A stretch of 64,000 nt of DNA from Pantoea vagans. GTDB taxonomy: Bacteria; Pseudomonadota; Gammaproteobacteria; Enterobacterales; Enterobacteriaceae. The position numbers and the translations under genes are program-made. A model generated the notes under the pieces. It saw only the letters and a list, made by a program, of their open reading frames with translations, was not told the DNA's origin and ran no database searches. The stretch is taken from the NCBI RefSeq assembly GCF_001506165.1, contig NZ_CP011427.1, positions 558,001 through 622,000 of the forward strand, in the 5' to 3' direction. How positions within the stretch are numbered: position 1 is the first letter of the stretch; every line of letters starts with the position of its first letter. Positions 39,001-45,659 of the stretch are shown piece after piece.

Positions 39001-41946
39001 ATCAACGATGACGTTGGCGCGAGTCAGGGGCCTCTGGCCAATGGCGCTGTGACCGATGATGCGACGCCAACCCTGAGCGGCACGGCGGAAGCGAACGCCA
39101 TTGTCACCATCTACGATGGCACCACCGTATTGGGGTCAGTCACGGCGAGCAATACAGGGGCCTGGACCTTCACCACCGCCACACTGAGCAACGGTACGCA
39201 TCCGTTGAGCGTCACCGTCACTGATGCAGCGGGTAACACCAGTGCGGCGTCGGCAACGGTCTCCATTACCGTGGATACTGTGGCACCAGCCGTCTCAACC
39301 CTGGTGATCACCAACGACATCACCAATACCACTGTTCCAAGTGGCGGTTACACCAATGACACCACACCAACCTTAAGCGGTGTGGCGGAAGCGGGCAGCC
39401 GCGTGTCGATCTACGACGGTAGCACGTTGCTGGGTACTGTCACGGCAGGCAGCAACGGCGCATGGACCTTCACCACGGCGGTACTGACGCAGGGTAGTCA
39501 CCCGATCAATGTCACCGTGACGGATCCGGCGGGCAACGTCAGCGGCACCACCTCTGCAACGGTGATTGTCGATAGCGTCGCTCCTGCGGCGGTGACCAGT
39601 CTGGTGGCGGCTAACAACAACGGCAGTACGGCGGTGACCATCCCGAACAATGGGGTGACCAACGACAATACGCCGCTGTTGAGTGGTAGCGGTGAGGTCG
39701 GGGCGATTGTCAAAGTCTACGACGGTAGTGTGCTGCTTGGCAGTACCACTGTCGGTAGCAACGGCACCTGGAGCTTGATTTCTGGCACCTTGAGCAACGG
39801 TACCCACACCATCAACGTGACGCAAACCGATGCAGCGGGCAACGTCAGCCCAACAGCCTCAACTATCATGACCATCGATACGGTGGCACCAACAGCGAGC
39901 AGTCTGACCATTACCGACGACACGGGTAGCACGCCGGTATCGCTGGCAAATGGAGCCTACACCAAAGACACCACGCCAACATTGAGTGGTACAGCGGAAG
40001 TGGGGGCGGTTGTCACCATCTATGATGGAGCCACCATTCTCGGTTCCGTCACGGTGGGTAGTAGCGGTGCATGGACATACACCACGGCAGTGCTGGCGAA
40101 TGGCGCGCATCCATTGAGCACCACCGTCACCGATGCAGCAGGTAACGTCAGTACCGGTAACACCACGGCAACGGTCAACATCGATACCGTGGCACCGGTT
40201 GCGGTCACCAACCTGGCGATTAACGCAGCGGGCACGACCGTCACCGGTAGTGGTGAAGTCGGGGATACGGTCACCGTGCGTGATGCCAGTGGTAACTCGC
40301 TGGGTACGGCAACCGTGGGATCGGCGGGCACATGGTCGGTGACCTTGAGCACGGCGCAAACCACCGGCGCTTCCCTCTCGGTTATCCAGACTGACCGCGC
40401 GGGTAACGTCTCACCTTCTGCTGCACTGACGGGGGCGATTCGTATTGTTGCCACCAACGATACCAACGAGGTGGATTACACCACCGCGACCGGTACGGTG
40501 ACGAATGCGAACGTGAGTGATACCAGTACCGCGTTACTGAGTGTCAACCTTGGCACCCTGTTGGGCGTCGGCGTCTTGACCAGCAACAACGCCTACACCT
40601 TCAGCGTGGGAACGGGGGATACACGAACCGTAACGTTACATGGCTCGGTGACCAGCCTGTTGTCCGTCACTGCAAACTACACCTTGTATCTGTATAAGCA
40701 GAATGCGGATGGCACCTGGTCAATCCAGTCTTCTAACGCCAACTACATCCAGTCGTTCCTGTCACTGGGCACGCAGACTGGCGGTAACGTGACCTACAGT
40801 AACCTGACCACCGGTAACTATGCTGTGGTACTGGGTTCCAGTAACGGTATCTCGGCGCTGCCTTCTACCACGATCTACACCACGTCGGATATCACGACGC
40901 TGGCAGTGACTGTGGCAGCGACCGTCACCGGTAACTTGCTGACCAACGATACCAGTTCAGTCTCCGGTACGGTTCCGACCGGTACGGCGGTCACAACGGT
41001 GTCTGGTAGTGCAGTGGCCGCGTCCGGTAACACGGTGATCAATACCACCTACGGCACGCTGACCATCGATTCGCACGGTAACTACACCTATACGCTGAAA
41101 GCAGGTCTGGACATCGATACCTTGCCAACAGCGGATACCTTCACCTATTCGGTGAGGGATGCCAGTGGTGCGGTGACCTCTGCGTCATTGACGGTCACGC
41201 TGCATAACGGTGTGGCAACGTCGTTGACGGTGAACAGCTTGCTGGCGGAAACCACCTCGACAAGCGCGACGCACGATGCCAGCGGCAGCATCTACAGTGA
41301 CTCGACGACGCATACCGGAACCTTGAGCATCACTAATGAACACGGTGATGTCACAACGGTTCACAGTGTGGGTACTACGTCGATTGCGGGGGACTATGGT
41401 GTGCTGAGTATTGCAGCCAACGGTAGCTACACCTATACGCTGAATGCAGGGGTTGATGGGCAGAGCCTGCTGCATAAAGAGGTATTCAGTTATACCCTGG
41501 CAGCAACGGATGGCACCATTACCACCCAGTCGTTCACTATCGACCTGCACCCGACCATCACTGGTACGGCGGGGGCTGACACCATTACCGGCGGTGCCTA
41601 TAACGACACCATTACTACCGGTGCGGGTGCAGACACTCTCGTCTATCACTTACTGGCGAGCGCAGACTCTACTGGCGGTAACGGTCACGATACCTGGACC
41701 GACTTTAATGTTGCGCAAGGCGACAAAATTGACATCAGTAACTTGCTAATTGGTTGGAATGATTCCACAAGTAATATTAATGATTTCGTGAAAGTGGATC
41801 ATACTTCAGATGGCAATACGGTGCTTTCGATTGACCGTGACGGTACCGGTACGGGTTACAGCAGTACCCAGTTGATTACGCTGGAAGGCGTCAACGTTTC
41901 ACTGGAGGAACTGTTGCAACAACCGCACCAAACCCACACGGCTTAA
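24043..41946 (+). CDS. Giant BapA/LapA-like repetitive adhesin, type I secreted
   Basis: Predicted 5967-aa biofilm adhesin secreted by the T1SS encoded downstream. N-terminal BapA-type module: SVVKLHLNQSDIKSFTRNGN, then GEVVVIHNF. Next come a hydrophobic Ala/Gly segment (about residues 115-137) and a Gly/Asn linker to about residue 180. Then 51 Ig-like domains of about 100 aa, each with T(N/D)D-T-P, SG-AE-G, YDG-LG and TDAAGN motifs, plus a degenerate 52nd. The last 500 residues hold a BapA-type domain, two VCBS-like domains and RTX-like GGAYNDTIT before a C-terminal secretion signal. I saw no cysteine. The frame opens at a GTG (24025); the ATG is preferred. The nearest named relative is Salmonella BapA, which is shorter. 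Confidence 0.93.
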   Translation: MNNISITPKGGTVDTVVNGSQVNLTAPSVVKLHLNQSDIKSFTRNGNDLVVTTKSGEVVVIHNFYTTAGDSDLVLQDDKGALWWVEDPGTEGFQYVNIDTTEGLLAENTTNDGTIAAFGIGGAALAGLGAMFAGSSGGGGGNAPVNDGNTGGGDNGGGNNGGGNNGGGNNGGGNTGGGDTTPPGAVTDLAISDNVGPYQGAIIAGSVTDDNTPTLSGSAEAGATVRIYDGSTLLGSAVVGADGKWTFTSPALADGSHSLTVTVTDAAGNTSAASDPINFTVDTTAPEAVSDLTVSNNAGSVVLPVTNGGSTNDTTPLLSGRGEVGSIITIRDGDTILGSVTVGSNGSWSFTSPELSQGSHTLSITSTDAAGNTSAATTITFTVDTVAPAAATDLSMTGDANGTASNVLNGGTTDDSTPTLSGRGEAGAVVSVYDNNTLIGTAVVGSDGTWSFITPALSNGSHSLTVTQTDAAGNVGPASSAYEITVDAGLPPATTSLEITDDSGNTLVQLSNGDSTHDSTPTLSGLATAGALITLYNGSTEIGSVVADADGQWSFTPAALADGTYNFHASVTDADGNVTQTPNIAITIDTVAPAAASGLQLSDNDNGTVQPIASGGATNTTTPHLSGTAEPGSTVTIRDGDTVLGTATVGSNGTWSFTSPTLSEGSHSLTTTVTDPAGNTSPATDPITFTVDTQAPAGASDLVVSDNVGAVTGPLAAGATTDDSTPTLSGKAEANSIVKVYDGSTLLGSAAADSSGNWSFTTPTLSNGAHTLSVTVTDAAGNVSPATTGFGLTVNAGVPPTTSTLQVTDDSGSTLKVLPDGSSTHDKTPILNGLAAAGDVITIYNGTTVLGSTTAGADGQWSFTPASLADGTYAFHAVATDSTGNPTNSVTINITIDTVAPAAAGDLQLSNNNGTTVTPIAAGGTTSDNTPVLSGTAEPGSTVTVRDGDNVLGTVTVGSNGSWSFTSPALGEGNHSLTTTVTDAAGNTGPASSPIAVTVDTTPPAAVSGLVVTDNVGDSQGELTSGAITDDNTPTLSGTGEPNALLSIYDGTTLLGNTTVGADGTWSFTTAALSNGSHSFTITATDAAGNVGPTSPPFVIDIEADLPTASDSLEVIDDNGNTVEQLVDGASTNDPTPVLIGSASPGNIITLYDGDQVLGSTTAGANGQWSFRTGTLSDGPHAIHGTITDAAGNITDTITVNIIVDTVAPDAVSGLQVSNDAGSTSVPITAGSITNDASPVLTGSAEAGSVVTIRDGNTVLGTVTVGSTGNWTFTTPALGDGSHSLTATATDAAGNSSPATTPVTFTVDTTAPAAASGLVLTDNAGTSTGALTSGATTDDSTPTLSGTAEAGSIVKVYDGSALLGSAAVGSDGSWSFTPASPLTNGQHNLTTTVTDAAGNVSPASPAFTVNIDAGVPTTNELIVVADDSGSTIVQLEDNSSTHDSTPVLSGLAGAGDLITIYNGTTVLGTVTAGSDGQWNFTPTALADGTYAFHATATNATTGVISDTPTINVTIDTVAPAAPTGVGLTNGDGDPIPSGSSTNTTTPTLEGNGEPGGTVTITDGTTVIGTTTVNDDGTWSYTTPPLSDGNHSLTTTVTDPAGNTGPASTPVTVTVDTQPPAAAGNLQLSNDGGTPIASGGSTNDSTPTLNGTAEPGSTVTVSDGGTVIGSTTTGSDGTWSYTPNTPLDDGSHSLTTTVTDPAGNTGPASSPVTVTVDTTPPAVATGVQLSNDSSGTAVPITNGTTNDTTPVLTGRAEPGSTVTVSDNGNVIGTTTVGNDGNWSFTPSSPLGDGSHSLTTTVTDTAGNTGGASAPVTVTVDTSIPTVPGNVALSNDEGTTSVPISSGTATNDATPVLSGTAPEGSTITVSDGGTVLGTVVVGDSGNWSFTPTDPLGEGSHSITATTTSPAGNTSGPSTPIMITVDTTPPAAATGLQLSNDSSGTAVPIAANGTTNDTTPVLTGSAEPGSTVTVSDNGTVLGTAIVGSNGSWSFTPTTPLEAGSHSLTTTVTDPAGNTGTASTPVAFNVDTTQPDPASGLVLNNDNSGTPVPITNGATNDTTPVLTGTADAGSTVTVLDGTTVLGTVVVGDNGSWSFTTPALSQGEHSLTTTVTSPVGNVSDPSAPIVVTVDTQAPASAGGLQFTTDDGTPIATGGSTSDTTPTLSGTAEAGSTVTVSEGNTVLGSVVVGSDGTWSFTPTTPLDEGSHSLTTVVTDPAGNSSAPTSEVIVIVDSTSPGEVGDLQLSNDSTGVAVPITAGSATNDSTPVLSGTAEAGSIVTVKDNGIEIGTAIVGSDGNWSFTPATALDDGPHSLTTIVTDSTGNAGPESDAFAFSVDTVAPDAANAVVLNNDNGGTAVPITSGSATNDTTPVLSGTAEAGSIVTVRDGDTILGSVQVTDGGTWSFPSPALSQGSHSLTATVTDAAGNSSQPSTAITFTVDTQAPATAGAVQLSNDSSGTSVPITAGSVTNDNTPVLSGTAEVGSTVTILDGSNVLGTVVVGTGGTWSFTPTLALGEGAHSITTTVTDAAGNVSAPSAAIGFTVDSTPPATPVVTSLSNNNGGTAVVFTAGSTTNDSTPVIRGTGEVGATVTIRDGSTILGTAIVGTNGIWRFEPTTALGQGSHTLTVTATDTAGNTSAASAGITFSVDTIAPDAITNLVAKDDSGNTLTGVTNDSTPALSGTAEAGSIIKIYDGSTLIGSTQAGTNGDWNFTTQPLTDGSHSLSATATDTAGNVSAAGNVVTVTVDTSVPVTPEFVVNNNDVTPVEPVANNGYTNDNTPALSGTATANSLVIIYDGDTAIGSVTTNAQGVWSFTTDTLDDGAHALTITVTDSAGNVSPASSVTTINVDTVTPDVATNVLVNNNEGSTLVPIAADGATNDTTPELTGSAEAGTIVRIYDGTDEIGSVLVGSTGNWTYTTDTLTQGEHNLSVTVTDAAGNTSANSPTLTFTVDSEAPDAATGLTLANNNSGTEVPIANNGTTNDSTPLLRGTAEANSTIIISDGNTVLGTATADGTGSWSFSPTLTDGTHNLTAVVRDEAGNTSPVSGTVTVTIDTVAPPSVTNLVLTNNIDGAVNIPNGGLTNDNTPVLSGNGEVGSIITISDASGVLGSTTVIAGGTWSFTPTTGLADGSHTFSVTASDTAGNVSGTSTISAVIDATPPAAPSAITASNDNGTTPVAIASNATTNDSTPFLSGSGEAGSIIRIYDGATELGSTAVGSNGQWSFSVPALDDGSYTLRVTATDAAGNTSQAADTVNFTVDATPPAIPTLVVTNDITSVVVNNNGLTNDNTPSLSGNAEANSVVTIYDGTTVIGSTTSTGAGTWTFTSPTLTDGSHTLTVTVADEAGNVSTSAATTVRIDATPPQPVSDLLLQNNNDTANPTTIANGGTTNDSTPVVSGQAEVGSTVTVYEGTTVLGTAVVDAEGNWSVTTSTLSNATHTLTINVTDPAGNISSNTTATVTVDTTTPAEVTTFAIYNNANTTPVLVANDGYSNDNTPVLRGTGVAGTTINIIIDGVQVATTTVASNGVWRYETGIEADGPHSYTVSVTNAAGTTGPESTPIQITIDTSIPTTVQAGTLVVSDDVGTPATLASGDTTDDNTPTFSGTVEGNATVSVYDGTTLLGTATASGTGAWTFTPATGLSNGDHSFTFTVTDQAGNISAASTPAFTLNIEAGLPTASGTLVITDDSGSMPVNLTDGASTKDTTPVLTGAATAGDVITIHDGSGTGTVLGSVTVGADGQWSFTPTLADGSHAIYVTNLAGTESDTINITVDTVAPVAVSDLAAANNNGSTPVAIANNGITNDSTPLLTGTTEANGIVTIYDGNTVVGSTTASGTGAWSFISPTLSQGAHTLSVTVTDAAGNVGPRSSTVSFTIDSIAPNATTLVVTNDTNSTTVPNNGSTNDTTPTLSGTAEANGRVSVYDGTTLLGTAIASATGAWTFTSTALTQGTHTLNVTVTDAAGNVSGTTSSNVVIDTTPPAAVAGLAAANNNGSTPVAIAAGSSTNDNTPALSGTAEAGSVVRIYDGGVLLGSVTASSTGAWSYTSTQLADGSHTINVTATDAAGNISPNASITFTVVTGAPNPVAGLVVNDNAGTVQGNLTSGQSTDDTTPTLSGTATAGNIVVISEGTTVLGSVVAGSNGAWTFTTAALSEGSHPLSVTVRDAAGNTSTATNFTVVVDTVAPATSSLVVTNDVTSTAVPNGGSTNDTTPTLSGVAEANGRVSIYDGSTLLGTTTASATGAWSFTSTTLAQGSHTLNVTVTDAAGNVSGTTSSVVVIDTTPPAAVASLAAANNNGSTPIAIAAGSSTNDNTPAISGTAEAGSVVKVYDGGTLLGSVIAGSNGAWSLTSTTLADGSHTINVTATDAAGNVSPNASITFTVDTGVPVAVTNLVVTNDVTNTAVPNGGSTNDNTPTLSGTAEANAIVTVYDGTTVLGSTTASGTGAWSFVSPALSNGTHPLSVTVKDAAGNVSPASTTVSVIVDTVAPNASTLVITNDVTNTTVPNGGSTNDSTPTLSGTAEVGSIVRIYDGSTLLTSITVGSTGNWSYTTGVLSQGSHPISVTSTDAAGNVSATTSATVTVDTVVPTLTLAAANNNGSSSVAIAAGTSTNDNTPALSGTTEANSVVRIFDGGVQIGSVTASSTGAWSWTSTTLAEGAHTITATATDAAGNVSNTPSITFTVDTVVPNAVTNLVVTNDITSTAVPNGGSTNDNTPTLSGTAEANAIVTVYDGTTVLGSTTASGTGAWSFVSPVLTNGSHPLSVTVKDAAGNVSPASTTVTVTVDTVAPNVSTLVITNDVTNTTVASGGSTNDTTPTLSGTAEAGSRVTIYDGTTVLGTAIASGTGAWTFTTSVLTQGSHPISVSVTDAAGNVSGRTNATVVIDTTPPAAVTSLVAANNNGSTAVTIPNNGVTNDSTPLLTGNGEVGAKVSIYDGSNLLGTTTVGSNGSWSFISTTLSNGTHTINVTQTDVAGNVSPTASTVMTIDTVAPAAVTNLVINDDVGASQGPLANGAVTDDATPTLSGTAEANAIVTIYDGTTVLGSVTASNTGAWTFTTATLSNGTHPLSVTVTDAAGNTSAASATVSITVDTVAPAVSTLVITNDITNTTVPSGGYTNDTTPTLSGVAEAGSRVSIYDGSTLLGTVTAGSNGAWTFTTAVLTQGSHPINVTVTDPAGNVSGTTSATVIVDSVAPAAVTSLVAANNNGSTAVTIPNNGVTNDNTPLLSGSGEVGAIVKVYDGSVLLGSTTVGSNGTWSLISGTLSNGTHTINVTQTDAAGNVSPTASTIMTIDTVAPTASSLTITDDTGSTPVSLANGAYTKDTTPTLSGTAEVGAVVTIYDGATILGSVTVGSSGAWTYTTAVLANGAHPLSTTVTDAAGNVSTGNTTATVNIDTVAPVAVTNLAINAAGTTVTGSGEVGDTVTVRDASGNSLGTATVGSAGTWSVTLSTAQTTGASLSVIQTDRAGNVSPSAALTGAIRIVATNDTNEVDYTTATGTVTNANVSDTSTALLSVNLGTLLGVGVLTSNNAYTFSVGTGDTRTVTLHGSVTSLLSVTANYTLYLYKQNADGTWSIQSSNANYIQSFLSLGTQTGGNVTYSNLTTGNYAVVLGSSNGISALPSTTIYTTSDITTLAVTVAATVTGNLLTNDTSSVSGTVPTGTAVTTVSGSAVAASGNTVINTTYGTLTIDSHGNYTYTLKAGLDIDTLPTADTFTYSVRDASGAVTSASLTVTLHNGVATSLTVNSLLAETTSTSATHDASGSIYSDSTTHTGTLSITNEHGDVTTVHSVGTTSIAGDYGVLSIAANGSYTYTLNAGVDGQSLLHKEVFSYTLAATDGTITTQSFTIDLHPTITGTAGADTITGGAYNDTITTGAGADTLVYHLLASADSTGGNGHDTWTDFNVAQGDKIDISNLLIGWNDSTSNINDFVKVDHTSDGNTVLSIDRDGTGTGYSSTQLITLEGVNVSLEELLQQPHQTHTA
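24451..24585 (+). repeat. Gly/Asn-rich linker repeat in the adhesin
   Basis: Tandem GGTGGTAACAAT-type units encode a (GGGNN)n-like flexible linker between the N-terminal module and the first Ig-like domain. In-frame short repeats like these expand and contract easily by slippage. Confidence 0.85.
24590..40440 (+). repeat. Array of about 52 Ig-like domain repeats (about 300 bp each)
   Basis: Counting the recurrent T(N/D/H/K)(D/N)xTP motif gives 51 copies, with a shortened 52nd lacking it. Domains differ mostly by substitution and are rarely identical at DNA level. In the first quarter and the last third they follow a three-domain cycle. For example, the same VTND motif starts at 37195 and 38095, 900 bp apart, and ITND at 37495 and 38395, also 900 bp apart. 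Confidence 0.9.
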
Positions 41947-41976
41947 CGGCAGCTATGTGATGCAAGGATGCAGTAA

Positions 41977-42005
41977 GGGCACAGGGATGTGCCCCTTTCT
42001 TTGTT
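41977..42005 (+). terminator. Terminator-like hairpin between adhesin and its exporter genes
   Basis: GGGCACA-GGGA-TGTGCCC, a perfect 7-bp stem with a GNRA-type loop, is followed by CTTTCTTTGTT. It begins 30 bp after the adhesin stop and ends 20 bp before the TolC-like ATG. The interrupted T-tract suggests partial termination. Confidence 0.65.
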
Positions 42006-42024
42006 ACTGACTGGTGGATTATCG

Positions 42025-43479
42025 ATGGATTTGATGCAATCAGGCGCTACAACTCGCCGTTTAACCAAGCTCAGCGTCTTCTGTGCTGGCATCACGTTGT
42101 TTCATTGTGCTCAACTCATGGCTGCCAGTGACGCGATCACCTCGGCAGGCATCATTACTTCGAAGGGTCTTGCGCAACAACAGCAGGATCTGCCCTCTTT
42201 AACCGGTGAAGTGGCCGAACCCGCATTGGCTCATGTACCGGACTTCTTAACCATCAATCAGGCTGTTCAGCGTGCTATCCAGTGGCATCCCGATATCGCA
42301 GAAGCGGTCGGCAAAATGCTGGAACAGGCAAATCAGGTCGATGTGGCCAAAGCCAAATACTATCCGCAGATTAGCGGGGGGATGAACAACGGCTACACCA
42401 ACGCCTATACCGAAAAGGGCTTCAGCCCATCATTTGTATTGTCGGTGTCGCAGATGCTGTACGACTTCGGCAAAGTCAGCAGTTCGGTGCGTTCCGCTGA
42501 AGCGGGTGTGGCGATGGAACAAGCCAACGTGCTGGTGAGTATTGATAGCGTGGCACATGACACTGCCTCTGCGCTGGTGGAAGTGCAGGGGTATCAGCAG
42601 TTGGTCAAGATTGCTCAACAGCAATTGGATGCCCTGACTAAGATTGGCGATCTGGCGCGTCAGCGTAACGATGAAGGCGCTGCCTCGCTCTCTGATGCCA
42701 CGCAAACCGATGCGCGTATCGAAGGGGCCCGCACCACGCTGATCCAGTATCAAGCCAACCTTGATCGCTGGCGTGCCACGCTGGCGACCTATCTCGGCTG
42801 GCCGCTGGTCAAAAAAGTGAATGATGATTTCCCGGTCAACCTGACGCGCGCCTGCGCGGTGGGCAAAGCCGATGACAAACTTAACCCTACCGTGTTGTCC
42901 GCGTGGGCGCAGGCCAACCAGGCGCAAGCCAAGCTGGATAACGCCAACGCGCAAAACTTGCCCACCATCTCACTGGAACCGCAGGTCACGCACTATCTTA
43001 ATGACCACTATTCCGGCAGTGAAACCCTGGATCGCACCCAGTATCAGGCGTTCGTGAAAGTGGAAATGCCGATTTATCAGGGCGGGGGGATCACCGCTGC
43101 GCGTGATGCCGCTGCCAACGCCTTGCAGGCGGCAAATGCAGCCGTTAACTCGGCCCGCTTAAAAGCGCGCCAGCAGCTGAGTGAATCACAAAGTGCCGCG
43201 CTGAGTCTGTCGCAGAGCCTGGCAATCATGGGGCGGCAACAGACGTTGGGTGAGAAAACTCAGCAACTGTATCAGGACCAGTATCTGCAACTCGGCACGC
43301 GTCCGCTGCTGGACGTGCTCAACGCCGAGCAGGAAGTGTTTCAGACGCGCTTCACTCTGCAGCAAACCATCAGCCAGTTACGATCGTTGCAACTCGACTG
43401 CTTATACAGCACCGGGCATATCCGCTCGGCCTTCGCGTTGAATAATCAGCGGATCCAGAATGTGGAGATCCAGCCATGA
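42025..43479 (+). CDS. TolC-family outer-membrane channel of the adhesin T1SS
   Basis: Outer-membrane efflux/secretion protein of 484 aa (BapB/LapE type). After a signal peptide (LSVFCAGITLFHCAQLMA) come the paired outer-membrane factor repeats, with long heptad-rich helices. Typical stretches are NQAVQRAIQWHPDI near residue 75, FSPSFVLSVSQMLYDFGK near 135, and the C-terminal GTRPLLDVLNAEQEV near 430. I start at the ATG at 42025; the frame runs back to a GTG within the terminator hairpin. Its stop overlaps the ABC gene start (ATGA). Confidence 0.9.
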   Translation: MDLMQSGATTRRLTKLSVFCAGITLFHCAQLMAASDAITSAGIITSKGLAQQQQDLPSLTGEVAEPALAHVPDFLTINQAVQRAIQWHPDIAEAVGKMLEQANQVDVAKAKYYPQISGGMNNGYTNAYTEKGFSPSFVLSVSQMLYDFGKVSSSVRSAEAGVAMEQANVLVSIDSVAHDTASALVEVQGYQQLVKIAQQQLDALTKIGDLARQRNDEGAASLSDATQTDARIEGARTTLIQYQANLDRWRATLATYLGWPLVKKVNDDFPVNLTRACAVGKADDKLNPTVLSAWAQANQAQAKLDNANAQNLPTISLEPQVTHYLNDHYSGSETLDRTQYQAFVKVEMPIYQGGGITAARDAAANALQAANAAVNSARLKARQQLSESQSAALSLSQSLAIMGRQQTLGEKTQQLYQDQYLQLGTRPLLDVLNAEQEVFQTRFTLQQTISQLRSLQLDCLYSTGHIRSAFALNNQRIQNVEIQP

Positions 43480-45659
43480 CACAGCTACAAATTCCCGACG
43501 CACCCAACGGTGACAGCAGTAATGCAACCGGAGGGGACGTACCGTTAAATGGATGGGCAACGGCGATCATCCTGATTGCCACCCATTACCGCTTGCCTTG
43601 TTCACCGGGCATGATCATGGCCGCGGCTGAGTGGCAGGGTAAACAGACGCGTGACAAAGCGTTGCGGCATCTGGCGCGTCAGGCGGGCTTATCGTTGCAA
43701 CTCTATGAAGAGAACAAATGGGAGATCACCAGTTGGCGTTTGCCGCTGGCGATAGAGCTGACTGATGGTCAGGTTGGAGTCATCACCAGTTTTGATGGTG
43801 AAGACGAAGTGCGTGTCCATTTCGCGGGTGACGAACAACCGGCTCCGGTGGCGCTGGAGACGCTGTTACCGGAGATCCGCTTTGCGGCGGCGCTGCGTCC
43901 GGTCACCGCAGCAAAAGACAGCCGCGTCGATCGCTACTTAGCCACGGTAAAACCTGACTGGCTGCGGCGGTTGGTGCTGCACGACATGCGCCCTTATGCG
44001 CACGTCATGCTCGGCTCGTTTTTGATTAACCTGATGGCGCTGGTCGGCATTATTTTCTCGATGCAGGTATATGACCGTGTTATTCCCGCGCAATCTTACC
44101 CCACGCTGTATGTGCTCTATATCGGCGTAATTATCTCGGTGGTGTTTACCTATGTGCTGCGCGTCGGGCGCGATCACGTTACCGACCTGCTGGGTAAACG
44201 TGCCGATATGCGCGTCTCTGACCGCGTGTTTGGCCATGCGTTGCGCTTGCGTAACAGTGCGGTACCTCGCTCCACTGGGACGTTCATCTCGCAGTTGCGC
44301 GAGCTGGAATCAATCCGTGAGATGGTGACCTCCACCACCGTTTCCGCGATTGTCGATATGCCGTTCTTCCTGCTGTTTATGTTGGTGATGGCAATTATCG
44401 CGCCACAGCTGGCATGGATTGCGCCCATATCGGTGATCCTGATGATCTTGCCCGGCATTTTCAGCCAGAAGAAACTGGCGAAACTGGCACAGCAAAACCT
44501 CAAAGAATCGACGCTGCGTAATGCGGTGCTGGTGGAGAGCGTGCAGGGGCTGGAGGATATCAAGCTGATGCAGGCTGAAGACCGTTTCCTGCAACAGTGG
44601 AACAGCTACATACGCATTACCGCGCAGTCCGGCGTTGAGATGCGCAAAGTGATGCACTCTCTGATCAGCTGGGGTGTCACGGTGCAGGGGCTGGTGTACG
44701 CCAGCGTCATCGTTGTCGGCGCGCCGATGGTGATTAACGGGGATATTACCACCGGTGCCATCGTTGCGGCTTCCTTACTCTCTTCTCGTATGATCGCGCC
44801 GATGGCCACGCTGTGCGGCGTGCTGGCACGTTGGCAGCAGGTGAAAGCCGCCAAAGGCAGCCTGGATGCGCTGATGAACTTGCCGGTGGAAAACAGCAAA
44901 GATGAAACGCGCATCCACTGCCCGGTGCTGTTTGGTCACTACCAGTTCAGCGATGCGATGTTCCGTTATTACACCGACTCCCTCACGGTCGCGCTGCGTA
45001 TTAAAAGCCTGACGATTAAACCGGGTGAACGTATTGCGGTATTGGGGCGCAACGGTTCCGGTAAATCGACCCTGCTGCAAGCCATGATTGGCGGTATGGA
45101 TTTAGTGGCGGGCGAACTGCGCCTGGATAACCTGAGTCTGCCGCACATTGATGTGGCGGATGTGCGGCGTAACGTGGGCCTGATGACGCAAAACGCACGT
45201 CTGTTCCACGGCACGCTGCGTGAAAACCTCACCATGGGCGCGGCTCACGCTACCGACGATGCCATTTTCGGTGCACTGACGGTGAGCGGCGGGGCTGATT
45301 TTATCCGCCGTCTGCCGCTGGGGCTGGACCATCCGGTGATGGAAGGTGGCGTGGGATTATCAGGCGGTCAGCGTCAGTCGCTGCTGCTGGCGCGCATGCT
45401 GCTGCGCGACCCCAATATCATCCTGTTGGATGAACCCACTGCAGCGCTGGACGATCATACCGAGAAAGAGTTTATTGAACGGCTCGGCGCGTGGCTCAAT
45501 GGCCGAACCCTGATTGTTGCAACACACCGTGCGGCGATTCTCGCGCTGGTGGATCGTGTGCTGGTGCTGAAAGATGGGCAACTGGTGATGGACAGCCCGA
45601 AAGAGAATGCGCTGCCGCCACCGCGTGCGGGCGGTAATCCACCGGAGGTGCGCCCATGA
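43476..45659 (+). CDS. LapB-like type I secretion ABC transporter
   Basis: Inner-membrane exporter fusing three parts in 727 aa. An N-terminal C39-peptidase-like domain (residues 25-140) seems to lack a usable catalytic Cys-His pair (RLPCSPGMI), as in exporters of non-cleaved adhesins. The six-helix membrane domain covers about residues 165-450. The ATPase has Walker A GRNGSGKST near 524, signature LSGGQRQ near 628, Walker B ILLDEPT near 648 and a switch His in ATHR. Overlaps the TolC-like and HlyD-like genes by 4 bp each, so the three are one translational unit. Confidence 0.93.
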   Translation: MTQLQIPDAPNGDSSNATGGDVPLNGWATAIILIATHYRLPCSPGMIMAAAEWQGKQTRDKALRHLARQAGLSLQLYEENKWEITSWRLPLAIELTDGQVGVITSFDGEDEVRVHFAGDEQPAPVALETLLPEIRFAAALRPVTAAKDSRVDRYLATVKPDWLRRLVLHDMRPYAHVMLGSFLINLMALVGIIFSMQVYDRVIPAQSYPTLYVLYIGVIISVVFTYVLRVGRDHVTDLLGKRADMRVSDRVFGHALRLRNSAVPRSTGTFISQLRELESIREMVTSTTVSAIVDMPFFLLFMLVMAIIAPQLAWIAPISVILMILPGIFSQKKLAKLAQQNLKESTLRNAVLVESVQGLEDIKLMQAEDRFLQQWNSYIRITAQSGVEMRKVMHSLISWGVTVQGLVYASVIVVGAPMVINGDITTGAIVAASLLSSRMIAPMATLCGVLARWQQVKAAKGSLDALMNLPVENSKDETRIHCPVLFGHYQFSDAMFRYYTDSLTVALRIKSLTIKPGERIAVLGRNGSGKSTLLQAMIGGMDLVAGELRLDNLSLPHIDVADVRRNVGLMTQNARLFHGTLRENLTMGAAHATDDAIFGALTVSGGADFIRRLPLGLDHPVMEGGVGLSGGQRQSLLLARMLLRDPNIILLDEPTAALDDHTEKEFIERLGAWLNGRTLIVATHRAAILALVDRVLVLKDGQLVMDSPKENALPPPRAGGNPPEVRP

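Noticed and set aside
24590..40440. Regular repeats considered as CRISPR or satellite DNA
   Set aside because: The period is about 300 bp, copies diverge by synonymous changes, and one reading frame is kept throughout, so they encode protein domains.
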